Part shown: piece after piece, positions 1-8,772 of the stretch | How the letters are laid out: each line of letters begins with the position of its first letter | How positions within the stretch are numbered: position 1 is the stretch's first letter | Assembly (NCBI GenBank): GCA_028818775.1 | Contig: JAPPNE010000033.1 | Location: forward strand, 1 to 60,495 | DNA from: Deltaproteobacteria bacterium | GTDB lineage: Bacteria > Desulfobacterota > Binatia > UBA9968 > JAJDTQ01 | Reading direction: 5' to 3' | Length of the DNA stretch: 60,495 nucleotides | Made by a program: the position numbers and the translations under genes | Notes under the pieces: model-generated | Database searches by the model: none | What the model was told of the DNA's origin: nothing | The model's input: only the letters and a program-made list of their open reading frames with translations

Positions 1-43
1 GGGGACATCTTAGCTTTGTTGAAAAGGGGACATTATCGCTTTG
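1..43. repeat. Two direct repeats at the left edge, possible insertion-sequence terminus
   Basis: Two copies of an 18-bp motif, GGGGACAT-N4-GCTTTG, lie at 1-18 and 26-43 with a 25-bp period; only the four central bases differ. Repeated GGGGACAT-type motifs occur at the ends of several transposon families, including IS21-like ones, where they serve as transposase binding sites. No transposase gene is visible, so this is either a solo end or an element cut off by the window edge. The family assignment is inference. Confidence 0.45.
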
Positions 44-126
44 CGCTAACACCGGTGACTTGCGCGTTGTGTTTTGCTCCGGGCCATGTTAAGGCGTAGG
101 AAACAATTCAGTCACGGGGGAGTCAA

Positions 127-507
127 ATGGCGTTGGACTTGCGAGACAGCGTTCGGAAGCAGATCGACCTACTGAAGAAGGAACTGGCCTCGGCCAGCGA
201 GCGCGTGAACAGCTTGAACGATGAGATCAAGCGGCATGAGGTTATCTACGGAATGCTGACCGGCGACGCCAAGCCGGCGGCGCGTCGAGGCCGTCCCCGC
301 GGGCCGCAAAAGCGCGGTCCGAGCGGTTCCATGATCGACTGGAACGCCATTTTCGCAACGCTGCCCAACGAGTTTACCCTCGACACCATCGGCGCCAACG
401 AGACCGCCCGGGAGAAGCCCCGCGCCTACCTCAGGCAGGTGGTCGTGCGCTGGTCCAAGGAAGGCCGTATCAGCCGTACAGGCAGAGGGCAGTACCGGAA
501 GGCCTGA
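127..507 (+). CDS. Small putative DNA-binding protein (coiled coil, AT-hook-like motif, winged-helix-like C-terminus)
   Basis: A 126-residue protein I cannot assign to a named family. Residues about 5-40 form a charged amphipathic helix likely to be a coiled coil. Residues 53-64 (RRGRPRGPQKRG) contain the GRP core of an AT-hook. The last 55 residues look like a small winged-helix fold with a basic end (REKPRAYLRQVVVRWSKEGR). A strong GGGGGAG ribosome site sits just upstream of the ATG. It lies beside the repeat at the left edge, so it may be accessory DNA. A role in DNA binding or nucleoid association is inferred from composition only. Confidence 0.6.
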   Translation: MALDLRDSVRKQIDLLKKELASASERVNSLNDEIKRHEVIYGMLTGDAKPAARRGRPRGPQKRGPSGSMIDWNAIFATLPNEFTLDTIGANETAREKPRAYLRQVVVRWSKEGRISRTGRGQYRKA

Positions 508-671
508 TTCCCGCTTTTCAAGCGCGTCATGCGCACGCCGGCCCGAGGCCTTTCCCGTTTGCGCCTCGCGCCCGCGCCGGCTGGGCCGCCGGCCGGGACT
601 CGCTCCCGGCCGCATGCTTTCCGGCGAACGGCAACAACCAACGTAATCTACCGTCAGGGATTGGAGGTCCT

Positions 672-2114
672 ATGCAGTTCAATGATTGTCGTGAATGGAT
701 CGAGAAGGCGGACGCCATGGGCGAGCTCAAGACCCTCAAGGGGTGCAACTGGGACCTTGAGATCGGCGCCATCACCGAAATGGTCATGCGCAGGGAGGAC
801 GGCCCGGCCGTATTGTTCGACGAGATCAAGGACTATCCCGCGGGCTACCGGGTTCTGTCCAACACCTTGACCTCGCGCAAGCGTATCGGCCTTACTCTGA
901 ATCTGCCGCCGGGCGACAGCAAGATGGAGTTCGTCAATACCTGGCGCAATCACTACAAGAACATCAAGCCCGTCCCCGCCAAGGTGCTCAAGGACAGTCC
1001 CCTGTTCGAGAACGTCTTCGAGGAGGGCAACATCGACCTGCTCAAGTTCCCCACGCCCCGCTGGCATGAACGGGACGGCGGCCGCTACATCGGCACCGGC
1101 AGCATCGACATCACCTCCGACCGTGACGAGGGCTGGACCAACTGGGGTACGTACCGGGTGATGGTGCACGACTCGGATACGGTGGGTTTCTACATTTCAC
1201 CGGGCAAGCACGGTCGCATTCACCGGGACAAGTATCAACAGACGGGCGAATCCTTCAAGATGGCCATGTCCTTCGGGCACGATCCGCTGGTCTTCCTGGG
1301 GGGCAGCATCGAGGTCCCTTACGGGGTGCCCGAGTACGACTTTCTGGGCGGAATCCGCGGCGAGCCGCTGGAGGTGGTGAAGGCGCCGTACTCCGGCCTG
1401 ATGGTCCCGGCCAACGCCGAGATCGTGGTGGAAGGCGACGTGGTCTTCGGCGAGGACCGCGTGGAAGGTCCCTTCGGCGAGTGGACCGGCTACTACGCCA
1501 GCGCCGAGCGGAACGAGCCCATCGTCAAGATCAAGCGGCTCTACCACCGCAACGATCCCATCATCCTGGGGTCGCCTCCGGGCAGGCCTCCGGCCGAGTT
1601 GGGCTGGTACCGCTCGTACCTGCGTTCCGCGCTGATCTGGGACGAGATGGAGAAGGCGGGGGTGCCGGACGTGAGGGGCGTGTGGCTGATGGTGGCCGGC
1701 GGCAGCCGCCTGGTCATGGTGGTTTCCATCAAGCAGCGCTACCCGGGACACGCGCGCCAGGCCGCGGTGGTGGCGTCGCAGTGCCATGCCGGCGCCTATC
1801 TCGGCCGTTATGTCATCGTCGTGGACGACGACATCGATCCCTCCAACACGGACGACGTCATCTGGGCCATGGCCACGCGTTCGGATCCCGACGCCGACAT
1901 CGACATCATCCGGCGCTGTTGGAGCGGTCCCCTGGACCCGATCGTGCATCCCACGAAGAAGGGTTTCAACTCGCGCGCCATCATCGACGCGTGCCGTCCC
2001 TACGAGTGGATGGACCAATTCCCGCCGGTGGCGGAATCGCCCCGGGAAGTGCTCGATGCCACCGAAAAGAAGTGGGGCAAGGTCCTGTTCAGCACCAACG
2101 GCACGGGCGCATAG
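672..2114 (+). CDS. UbiD family decarboxylase
   Basis: A 480-residue UbiD-fold enzyme. The family uses prenylated FMN to decarboxylate (or carboxylate) aromatic and unsaturated acids. The conserved block EGPFGEWTGYY at residues 265-275 carries the catalytic glutamate region, and ERDGGRYIGTGSI with the following ITSDRD segment matches the cofactor-binding part. Length is normal for the family (450-500). The ATG follows GGAGG with good spacing. No UbiX prenyltransferase gene lies in the window, so the cofactor must be made elsewhere. The substrate is unknown: UbiD paralogues act on ubiquinone precursors, phenolic acids and heterocyclic acids, and there is no ubiquinone gene beside it. Confidence 0.9.
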   Translation: MQFNDCREWIEKADAMGELKTLKGCNWDLEIGAITEMVMRREDGPAVLFDEIKDYPAGYRVLSNTLTSRKRIGLTLNLPPGDSKMEFVNTWRNHYKNIKPVPAKVLKDSPLFENVFEEGNIDLLKFPTPRWHERDGGRYIGTGSIDITSDRDEGWTNWGTYRVMVHDSDTVGFYISPGKHGRIHRDKYQQTGESFKMAMSFGHDPLVFLGGSIEVPYGVPEYDFLGGIRGEPLEVVKAPYSGLMVPANAEIVVEGDVVFGEDRVEGPFGEWTGYYASAERNEPIVKIKRLYHRNDPIILGSPPGRPPAELGWYRSYLRSALIWDEMEKAGVPDVRGVWLMVAGGSRLVMVVSIKQRYPGHARQAAVVASQCHAGAYLGRYVIVVDDDIDPSNTDDVIWAMATRSDPDADIDIIRRCWSGPLDPIVHPTKKGFNSRAIIDACRPYEWMDQFPPVAESPREVLDATEKKWGKVLFSTNGTGA

Positions 2115-2136
2115 CCCGATATCGAAGGTTCCGCGT

Positions 2137-2994
2137 TCATCGAGACGGCGGGTTCGTCACAATGGTGACGAACTTGCCGTCTCTTTGTATGTTCAAGAGG
2201 CGGAACCGCTTCGTCGCCGGGGCGCGCAGCTTGTCCAGCAGATCGCGGGAATTCTTGACGGGCGCGCCGTCCACCTGGATGACCACATCGCCGCGCCGGA
2301 GCCCAAGCTCGGCGGCGGGGCCGCCGGGCTCCACGTGCGCCACCAGGGCGCCGGCGTCGACGGTCGCGGCAAACAATGTCGCCAAGTCCGGGGTGAGGTC
2401 CTGCACCTGCATGCCCAGGGTCCGCGAAACCCGGTTCCGCAGTTCCGATTGCCGCCCGCCCAGGGGCATGCCCTGTTCCAGGACCTCGGGCGTCGCATAA
2501 ATCGGCGCGCCCGTCCGTAGCGCCACGGCGATAGCGTCGCTCGGGCGCGCGTCGAGGCGAACGCGCCGCCTGTTCCGTCTCAGGGTGACCTCCGCGAAAA
2601 AGGTGTGTTCGCGCAACTCCGTGATGGTCACCTGTTCCAACTCGGCCTTGAGGCCCCGCAACACCTTTTGGATCAGGTCGTGCGTATCGGGTCTGGAGAG
2701 CCTTTCTCCGGCCAGCGCACGGGCGATGGAGTTGGCTTCGGCTTCGCCGATCCAGATGGGCAGCAGCCGTCCGCCGCCGGCCAGCAGCACCACCGGCGTC
2801 CCCCGCGTCGGGTCCACGATGACTTGCCGGACCTCCATGCGGACGGGTTCCGCACGCGCGCTCCCGTCCTCGAGCACCGGTCCCAGGAGCGCCCCGAACA
2901 GCAGGGTGCGCGTGAGCACCCTCGTGATACGGCGGCTCCGGAACCCGCGCCGCTCGGCTGGCCAAACGCCCCGCATGCCGCGGAGCTTAGTCAC
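2137..2994 (-). CDS. Exported bifunctional nuclease (DUF151) domain protein with PDZ domain
   Basis: A 285-residue protein in three parts. An N-terminal hydrophobic stretch (about residues 25-48, ending SARA-EP) looks like a signal peptide. Residues about 50-175 are a DUF151/bifunctional-nuclease domain (LLPIWIGEAEANSIARAL, LDARPSDAIAVALR). Residues about 200-285 are a PDZ domain (EPGGPAAELGLRRGDVVIQVDG). The family is named from plant proteins with reported RNase and DNase activity; the bacterial role is poorly known. An exported copy with a PDZ domain suggests an envelope role rather than RNA turnover, which is inference. The start is GTG at 2994; ATG at 2976 would keep the signal peptide. 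Confidence 0.82.
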   Translation of the reverse strand: MTKLRGMRGVWPAERRGFRSRRITRVLTRTLLFGALLGPVLEDGSARAEPVRMEVRQVIVDPTRGTPVVLLAGGGRLLPIWIGEAEANSIARALAGERLSRPDTHDLIQKVLRGLKAELEQVTITELREHTFFAEVTLRRNRRRVRLDARPSDAIAVALRTGAPIYATPEVLEQGMPLGGRQSELRNRVSRTLGMQVQDLTPDLATLFAATVDAGALVAHVEPGGPAAELGLRRGDVVIQVDGAPVKNSRDLLDKLRAPATKRFRLLNIQRDGKFVTIVTNPPSR

Positions 2995-3009
2995 CGGCGT
3001 CGCGCGGTG

Positions 3010-3960
3010 TCAACAACGTTCCACCAGGAACCGCGGGTTGCCTTTCATGGCGGTGTCGATGTCTTCGCGCGGGATCCCCTCGGCGAGCAGCCCCGCGCCA
3101 AGCCGCGCCAGTCCCTCCGCCGGGGCCGCCCGGTCCACTTGACCCACGTCCGTGGACAGGATCGTCCGCTCCGCGCCCGCCTGCGTCAGGATCGACGCGG
3201 TTTCCTTGAACGATACCAACCCCATGTCCACCAGGATGAAGCTCAGCTCGACGTAGGCCCCGGCGCCGGCAAGCTCGACCAGCTCGGGGACGCCGATGGC
3301 CGGAGGATCGTAGCACGGGTGCGTGACAATGACCTTCCGGACGCCCAGGGCGCGAGCCCGTTCCATCACGTAGAACACCTCGTCCCGGCCCACGTGGCCG
3401 GTGGCGAGCACCAGGTCGTGATCGGCGGCGATGCGCAGGATCTCGTCCAGCGGCGGGCGGAGGTGGGCGGCGAGTATGTTGATGGGTTCCACCTCGCCGA
3501 GCCGCCGGGCCAAGGGGGAGACGGTGCCGCCGCACCACTCGGGCGGGATATCGTACCGCTCCCCTTCGTGGTGCCGCGCGGTGAGATGCGCGGCCGCATG
3601 GACGGTGGGCAACCACACCACCTTGAGATAGGGCTCGCCGTTCGCCGACGGTCCCAGCGCGCCCCGCACCGCCGCGGGATTGATGCCGCCGACGTAGTGG
3701 TTCAGCACCACCGAGCCGTGGAGCCGGACGCCGGTGACGTCGTGGGCCATCTGCGCCCAACTCCCGGTGGCCGTCATGTGCGACTTGAGCACCACGCCGC
3801 CGAGCCCGGTCTCCCGCACATGCCGGGCCAGCGAGACCGCATCGAACCGCCGCGGGATTCCCTCCGGCCCGCAGTGCACGTGCAGGTCCACCGCCCCGGT
3901 GACGTCGTAACCAGGGTCCGGGATGTTGGCGGGATTTTTCATCGGAGACTCGAGCATCAT
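3010..3960 (-). CDS. DUF6282-like metal-dependent hydrolase
   Basis: About 316 residues. It has an amidohydrolase-like signature: VDLHVHCGPEG near the N-terminus (HxH metal-ligand pair), a further histidine in TGHVGRDEV, HPCYDPPA, and a late aspartate in LSTDVGQVDRA. These match TIM-barrel metal-dependent hydrolases of the DUF6282 type. The open frame continues upstream to 4146, but that part runs through an inverted-repeat element and encodes low-complexity sequence, so I start at the ATG at 3960 (3957 or 3942 are alternatives). It is the last gene of the minus-strand catabolic run, downstream of the M20 genes. The substrate is unknown. Confidence 0.78.
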   Translation of the reverse strand: MMLESPMKNPANIPDPGYDVTGAVDLHVHCGPEGIPRRFDAVSLARHVRETGLGGVVLKSHMTATGSWAQMAHDVTGVRLHGSVVLNHYVGGINPAAVRGALGPSANGEPYLKVVWLPTVHAAAHLTARHHEGERYDIPPEWCGGTVSPLARRLGEVEPINILAAHLRPPLDEILRIAADHDLVLATGHVGRDEVFYVMERARALGVRKVIVTHPCYDPPAIGVPELVELAGAGAYVELSFILVDMGLVSFKETASILTQAGAERTILSTDVGQVDRAAPAEGLARLGAGLLAEGIPREDIDTAMKGNPRFLVERC

Positions 3961-3965
3961 CGCGT

Positions 3966-4054
3966 CCTTCGACTTCGCTTCGCTACGCTCAGGACGGCCC
4001 CAAAAAACCGCTCGTCCTGAGCGTAGCGTAGCGCAAGCGGAGCGAAGTCGAAGG
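3966..4054. repeat. Imperfect inverted-repeat element (arms 3966-3996 and 4013-4054)
   Basis: The left arm (31 bp) and right arm (42 bp) are reverse complements apart from an extra 11 bases in the right arm, giving a long hairpin with an A/C-rich loop. The arm unit includes CGTCCTGAGCGTAGCG and GCGAAGTCGAAGG. A 29-bp exact copy of the arm recurs alone at 57183-57211. This is the pattern of a dispersed REP-like palindromic repeat. It lies between the DUF6282-like gene and the disrupted M20 gene and may also affect mRNA stability there. Confidence 0.8.
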
Positions 4055-4060
4055 GCGCGC

Positions 4061-5288
4061 TCATGCCGTGCCGCAGACGTCCATGGCCGTGTGCGCCAGC
4101 ACCTCGGCGCATGTCGCCATCTCGCTGATGAAGATGTAGCCGCCATCCGGGCCGGGATCCAGGAAGCCGCCGCCGGGACCGTAGTGGAGACAGGGGATGC
4201 CGTGCTTCCACAGCCAGCAACTGTCGCCGGCCGAGTAGGACATGGGCAGGTGGGCGCCGATCAGCCTTGGCGGTGCGCCCGTGACCTTCTCGTGGTTCCG
4301 CGCCACCGCCCGGACGATGGCCGCATCCGCGGGCACGTCCAACGGGTCCATCACCAGGCGCCGGCAGCCCTTGAAGAAGGGCGGCGGCGGGATCTCGATG
4401 GCATAGTCGAACTCCGGGTCACCGTCCTTCAGAGGGTCCAGCGTACGCCTCACGTCGGCGATGACCGAGTCCGCCGTCTGTCCGGGCACGAAGTGCACGT
4501 CCACGATGACGGTGCAGAGGTCGGGCACGTAGGGCGGCTCCGTCAGCACGTAGCCCTCGCCGCGCCCGCCGATGATGCTGCCGACGTTCAGGCGGGGAAG
4601 AGCGGGCAGGTCGGCCCGGGGGGTAAACGTAAACTCGACCCGACCCAGAGCCTCGACGACCCGCGTCATCTGTTGCACCGCGTTCACCGTCTCCTCGACC
4701 TTGCTCACGTGGCCGGTGACGCCGTAGGTGGATGGCGAAGTGCACGATGCCGCCGTGCACGGTCACGAGATTGCCGATGCCGAAAGGCTCCGGCAGCACC
4801 GCCATGTCGGTGCGGAAGCCGCTCTCCATGAGGAAGTGCGTGCCCTCGCCACCCTGGGTCTCCCCCACCACGCAGGCCAGCACCAGGTCTCCGCGGAGCT
4901 TCACTCCCGCCCGTCGCACCGCCTCGGCGGCGCCGATCATGGCGGCCACGCCGCCCTTCATGTTCTGCACCCCGTGGCCGTATAACCGGTCCCCCTCCAC
5001 CAGCGGCGTCCACGGGTCGCGCTTGCCGCCCCGGGTGAGGGAGTTGATATCGATGTGGCCGTTGAACATGAGGCTCGGGCCGCCGCCCGCGCCCTTGAGG
5101 GCGGCGATGGTCTGGTATCGGCCGGGCGCAACCTCCTGCAGCGTGACGTCGTAGCCACGCTCGGAGAGATAGTCTCGCAGGAACAGTGCCACCGGGGTCT
5201 CGTCGGGGCAGAAGCTCGGGATCTTGATCAGCTCGCCGGCGAGCTCCACGAGTTCCGTGGCGCCCACATCAATCTGACGAGTCATCAT
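4061..5288 (-). pseudogene. Frameshifted M20 family peptidase (ArgE/DapE-like)
   Basis: Two overlapping reading frames together make one about 409-residue M20 metallopeptidase, the usual family length. The first frame (from ATG 5288) carries the N-terminal half: LMFNGHIDINSL with the metal-binding H-x-D, GHGVQNMKGGVAAMI, and GETQGGEGTHFLM with the catalytic/metal glutamate region. The second frame resumes at about 4720 with GVTGHVSKVEETVNAV (dimerisation domain) and ends with a C-terminal metal-ligand region. The break is near 4715-4725 and needs one base removed or two added. No slippery heptamer is visible, so this is a mutation or sequencing error rather than programmed frameshifting. Its start overlaps the stop of the next M20 gene by ATGA. 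Confidence 0.8.
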
Positions 5289-6592
5289 CCGCCGGCGCCC
5301 GATCCGGTGAGCCGCAGCACGAGCCCGGCCATGAGCATGGCGCCGTGGGCCAGGGCGCGCTCGTCCACGTCGAAGGTGGACGTGTGGTGACCCGTGGGGG
5401 TGCTGCCGCCGAGCAGGAAGTAGAGGGACTTGCCGCCGTGTTCCTGGACCCGGCGCATGAAGTAGGTGGCATCCTCGCCGCCGCCCAGGGGCCGGGCGTC
5501 GTGGACGCGGAAGTCCACGGGCGAAGACCCGGCGACCTGGGCAAGGTGGTCCTTCATCTCGCCGTCGGACTTGGCGCCGATGGTGCGGCCGGTGATCTCG
5601 CTTGCGACCTCGAGCCCCTGGAGCGTGGCCGCTCCCTCGATGCAGCGGCGCGCGCCTTCCTCCATGAGCTCGCAGATCTCGTCGGTGCCGCCGCGCACCT
5701 CGTACTTCATGTGCGCCTCGGACGGCACCACGTTGGTGCCGGTGCCGGCGTTGAGCACGCCGACGTTGACGAAGGTGGCGCCCTGGCCGTTGCGCGGCAG
5801 GGCGTGCAGCGCCAGGGTGGCCTGGCAGGCCGCCAGCAGCGCGTTGCGGCCCCGTTCCGGCGCGCCGCCCGCGTGGGAGGCCACGCCGCGGAAGCGCGCC
5901 TCCATCTTCACGGACGAGAGGAAGTGGGTGGCCTCCAGCGCCACCTCGCCCAACGGCAGCGTCGGCCCGCCCATGTGCAGGCAGGCAAAGTAGTCGGCGT
6001 CGTCCACCACTCCGGCCTCCACCATGGGATGCGCGCCGCGGCCGCCTTCCTCCGCCGGCTGGAACAGGAGCTTCACGCGCCCGCGCCAGTCCGGGTTCGC
6101 GGCAAGCAGCTCGGCCGCGCCCAGGCCGATGGTCACGTGGGCGTCGTGGCCGCAGGCGTGCATGATGGCGGGCTTCCCGGAAGCGAAGCCGTGAGCCACC
6201 GGCGGGTGCGTTGGGTCTTCGGACTCCGAGACCTCGGTGGCGTCCATGTCGAAGCGCAGCGCCACGGTGGGGCCGTCGCCGCGCTCGAGAATGCCCACGG
6301 CTCCCGGCACCTCGATGTCACGCGCGAGGTCGCCCGCTTGGGCGCGGCTCTCCTTCACCACCGCCTCCTCGGGCCAGCCGCGCACCGCGTCGGGATGGAC
6401 GCAGTCGGAATTCGTCTCCACCCGGTAGCCCAGTTCGCGCAGCCGGTTCACCACCATGCCGGTGGTTCGGAACTCGGTCCAGCCCGCTTCGGGGTGGCGG
6501 TGCAGGCTGCGCCGGATGTCGGTCAAGTAGGGGAGCTTTGACTCGGCTTGGCGCGCCAAGCGATTCAAGTATTCATTGAGATTTTGTGGCAT
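5285..6592 (-). CDS. M20 (subfamily D) amidohydrolase, aminobenzoyl-glutamate or hippurate hydrolase-like
   Basis: A 435-residue zinc-dependent amidohydrolase that would cleave N-acyl or N-aroyl amino acids. The metal-site motifs are clear: MHACGHDAHVTIGLGAAELL, FQPAEEGGRGAHPMVEAG, and near the C-terminus a GGSTPTGHHTSTFDVDE segment with the last histidine ligand. The insert LGGGEDATYFM is typical of AbgA/AbgB-like and hippuricase-like members. The ATG at 6592 begins an intact frame, and its stop overlaps the start of the downstream disrupted M20 gene (ATGA), so the two were translationally coupled. The intact paralogue may explain why loss of the second copy is tolerated. Confidence 0.88.
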   Translation of the reverse strand: MPQNLNEYLNRLARQAESKLPYLTDIRRSLHRHPEAGWTEFRTTGMVVNRLRELGYRVETNSDCVHPDAVRGWPEEAVVKESRAQAGDLARDIEVPGAVGILERGDGPTVALRFDMDATEVSESEDPTHPPVAHGFASGKPAIMHACGHDAHVTIGLGAAELLAANPDWRGRVKLLFQPAEEGGRGAHPMVEAGVVDDADYFACLHMGGPTLPLGEVALEATHFLSSVKMEARFRGVASHAGGAPERGRNALLAACQATLALHALPRNGQGATFVNVGVLNAGTGTNVVPSEAHMKYEVRGGTDEICELMEEGARRCIEGAATLQGLEVASEITGRTIGAKSDGEMKDHLAQVAGSSPVDFRVHDARPLGGGEDATYFMRRVQEHGGKSLYFLLGGSTPTGHHTSTFDVDERALAHGAMLMAGLVLRLTGSGAGG

Positions 6593-6623
6593 AACTTTCC
6601 AATTTCACTTAGTCGGTAAGGGT

Positions 6624-7598
6624 CTACTCGTTCCGCGCGATCTCCACAACGCGCCTGCGCTGCTCCTGGGTGCCCAAGGGCATGAGCAGAGGCAGGTCGA
6701 GACCGCCTCGAACGAACTCGTCCAGGCGCCGGCGGCATTCGTCCGGCGTTCCGGTCACGGAGTGCGCGTACACCACTTCGTCGCTGATGAGTCCCTTGGC
6801 CTCGTCCCACGCGCGCCGGCCGATGGCGTCGGCGAGGCGGTCCTGGTCGACCGCGCCGCCGCCGAGGCGGATGTTCTCGGCGTGGTGCTTGTTGCGGAAG
6901 ATGTACGCCAGGAACGTCTTGGTGGCGTCCATGGCCTCCCGCGGATCGTCCGACACCGACGCCGCAATGAAGCCCGCGACTTCTCCCTTGGCGGCCTTCC
7001 CGGCGCGGGCGGCGCCCGCCTCCACCTCGTCCACGCAGCGCCGGATGTACGCCGGAGTGCAGCCCGCGGACAGCAGCGCGCCGTCGGCCATCTCGCCCGC
7101 CAGGCGCAGCATGCCGGGCCTTACCGCCGTCATGTAGATGGGGATATCGGTGCCGGGCGTGAGCCCCATGCTCGCCCCGTTGATGGTGAACATTTCCCCG
7201 TCGAACCGTACCGTCTCGCCGGCCAGGAGCGCGCGCAGCAGCGTCATGTACTCGCGCATGGTCCTGAGCATCCGCTCGGCCTCGATGCCGATCTCCCGGA
7301 GGGCCGTGGGGTTGGCCGTGCCCGCGGTGGCCGCCACTCGCCCCGGAGCGAACTCCTCCATGGTGGCTAGAGCCATGGCCGTGACCATGGGGTGGCGCGA
7401 ATAGGGACTGAGGGGGGCCGGGTTCACCTTGATGCGGGGAGTCCGGGCCAGGAACGCCATGGCCGACGCGATGGAGTCCCGGAAGCAGATGTGGTCGGAC
7501 ATCCAGATGGAGTCCATGCCGATCTCGTCGGCCAGTTGCGCCAGCTCGATCATCTCCTGGATCGAGTAGAAACCGTCGAAACACAAGCCTGCGTGCAT
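6624..7598 (-). CDS. LLM class flavin-dependent oxidoreductase
   Basis: A 324-residue bacterial-luciferase-like TIM barrel that would use FMN or F420. The N-terminal GLCFDGFYSIQEMIELAQLADEIGMDSIWMSDH pattern and the central TPGTDIPIYMTAVRPGMLRLAGEMADGALL are typical, and the overall layout resembles Mer-type (methylenetetrahydromethanopterin reductase-like) members. The gene sits 30 bases upstream of the M20D gene and is co-directional, so it is probably part of the same operon. The family covers oxidative ring opening, C-N and C-S bond cleavage and F420 redox; the sequence alone does not say which. A second, distinct member lies at 36928. Confidence 0.88.
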   Translation of the reverse strand: MHAGLCFDGFYSIQEMIELAQLADEIGMDSIWMSDHICFRDSIASAMAFLARTPRIKVNPAPLSPYSRHPMVTAMALATMEEFAPGRVAATAGTANPTALREIGIEAERMLRTMREYMTLLRALLAGETVRFDGEMFTINGASMGLTPGTDIPIYMTAVRPGMLRLAGEMADGALLSAGCTPAYIRRCVDEVEAGAARAGKAAKGEVAGFIAASVSDDPREAMDATKTFLAYIFRNKHHAENIRLGGGAVDQDRLADAIGRRAWDEAKGLISDEVVYAHSVTGTPDECRRRLDEFVRGGLDLPLLMPLGTQEQRRRVVEIARNE

Positions 7599-7655
7599 GG
7601 CCGACAGAGTAGAACAACGGGGACGGGAATGAAAGAAGACGAGAGCGGCAGTGGC

Positions 7656-8765
7656 TTATGGGAATCCTTCCTCAAGGATGGTCTGAAGTTCCGCCGGACT
7701 CGTCCCCTCCAGGCCCATGTCCGCCAGGGTGAGGCCGGTGCGGCGGTAGTCGGTGCGGTTCATCTCCGACGCCAGGGTGATGAGGGCGTCGATGACTGGG
7801 GTGTCGATGCCCAGCAGGGCGGCCAACTCGGCCATGGGCACGAGTCCGTAGCCCACGTCCTCGTGCACGTAGCGGTGGTCGTGGGTCGTGGGCGCCACGA
7901 TGGTCTTGTTGGGCTCGCTCTCCTGCGTCGCCTGGTAGACGTTGCCGCTTGCGAGGGCCGCGTCGGAGGTAAGGCCGGCGGCATGGAATATCTCCACGAA
8001 AGTGCGGGGCGGCAGCCCCAGCGCGCGCACGATGGCCAGCCGTTCCCGGTCCACCCCCTCGATCATGCGCGCCACCGAGGGCGAGAGGGCCTCCCGGTAG
8101 AAGAGCATCGCGCCGCCGTGCTGCTCGATCCAGCCGGCGTTCCCCACCATGCCCGCGGGGTGCATGATGGCGTTGATGTTGGACAGGCCAGTCTCCAGCA
8201 CGTTGCGCGTGGGCACGACGTTGGGGAACACCACGGCCATCTCCGGCAGGATCTCCGCCCCGTGCACGGCCGGGAACGCCGCGCACCCCAGGTTGGCCGT
8301 GCGCCGGTACACTTCCACCCGCGCCGCTCCCGCCATTCGGCAGATGCAGGTCAGGGTCACGGTCTCGCAGCAGCGGACGGGCACGCGGCAGCCCGCGAGC
8401 CGCAGTTCGTGAACGAAGTGCAGGCTGCCCCCGGTCTGCCCGGGGTTCAGGTGCACGATCTGGTCCCCGGTGAGGAGCGGCGCCAGCGAACGGGCCATGA
8501 ACGCGTGGGCCACCGCCGGCGCGGCGATGGTGACGAGGTCCGCGCCGGCAACGGCCTCTTCCAGCACGGTCGTGATTAGGTCCGGCCGTCCCAGGCTTTC
8601 CCGGCCGGCCTCCACCAGCTCAATGCCGCCGCGCTGCAACAGCGGCGCCAGCGTCTTCTCCGAACGGGAGTAGAGCCGTGTCTCGAAACCCCGATTGGCC
8701 AAGTCCGCCGCGGTGGCGCACCCGCCGTTGCCCGCGCCGAGGACGGCTACCTTCGTGATGCCCAT
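7656..8765 (-). CDS. NAD/NADP octopine/nopaline dehydrogenase family protein
   Basis: About 369 residues. It starts with a textbook Rossmann motif, KVAVLGAGNGGCATAADLANRGFETRLYSR, and has a helical C-terminal domain containing NINAIMHPAGMVGNAGWIE, the part that in opine dehydrogenases holds the catalytic histidine. These enzymes reductively join, or oxidatively split, an amino acid and a 2-oxo acid. I use the ATG at 8765 because the longer frame (to 8798) runs into the upstream enolase gene and the GxGxxG must lie near the N-terminus. Placed among M20, M24 and cyclodeaminase genes, an opine-catabolic role is plausible inference. Confidence 0.86.
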   Translation of the reverse strand: MGITKVAVLGAGNGGCATAADLANRGFETRLYSRSEKTLAPLLQRGGIELVEAGRESLGRPDLITTVLEEAVAGADLVTIAAPAVAHAFMARSLAPLLTGDQIVHLNPGQTGGSLHFVHELRLAGCRVPVRCCETVTLTCICRMAGAARVEVYRRTANLGCAAFPAVHGAEILPEMAVVFPNVVPTRNVLETGLSNINAIMHPAGMVGNAGWIEQHGGAMLFYREALSPSVARMIEGVDRERLAIVRALGLPPRTFVEIFHAAGLTSDAALASGNVYQATQESEPNKTIVAPTTHDHRYVHEDVGYGLVPMAELAALLGIDTPVIDALITLASEMNRTDYRRTGLTLADMGLEGTSPAELQTILEEGFP

Positions 8766-8772
8766 GTCCGCG

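Noticed and set aside
3960..4146. N-terminal extension of the DUF6282-like protein up to 4146
   Set aside because: Those codons lie in the inverted repeat and are low-complexity; the family starts at the later ATG.
4700..4730. Programmed frameshift in the M20 gene
   Set aside because: No slippery heptamer or downstream structure is visible; a simple mutation or sequencing error is more likely.
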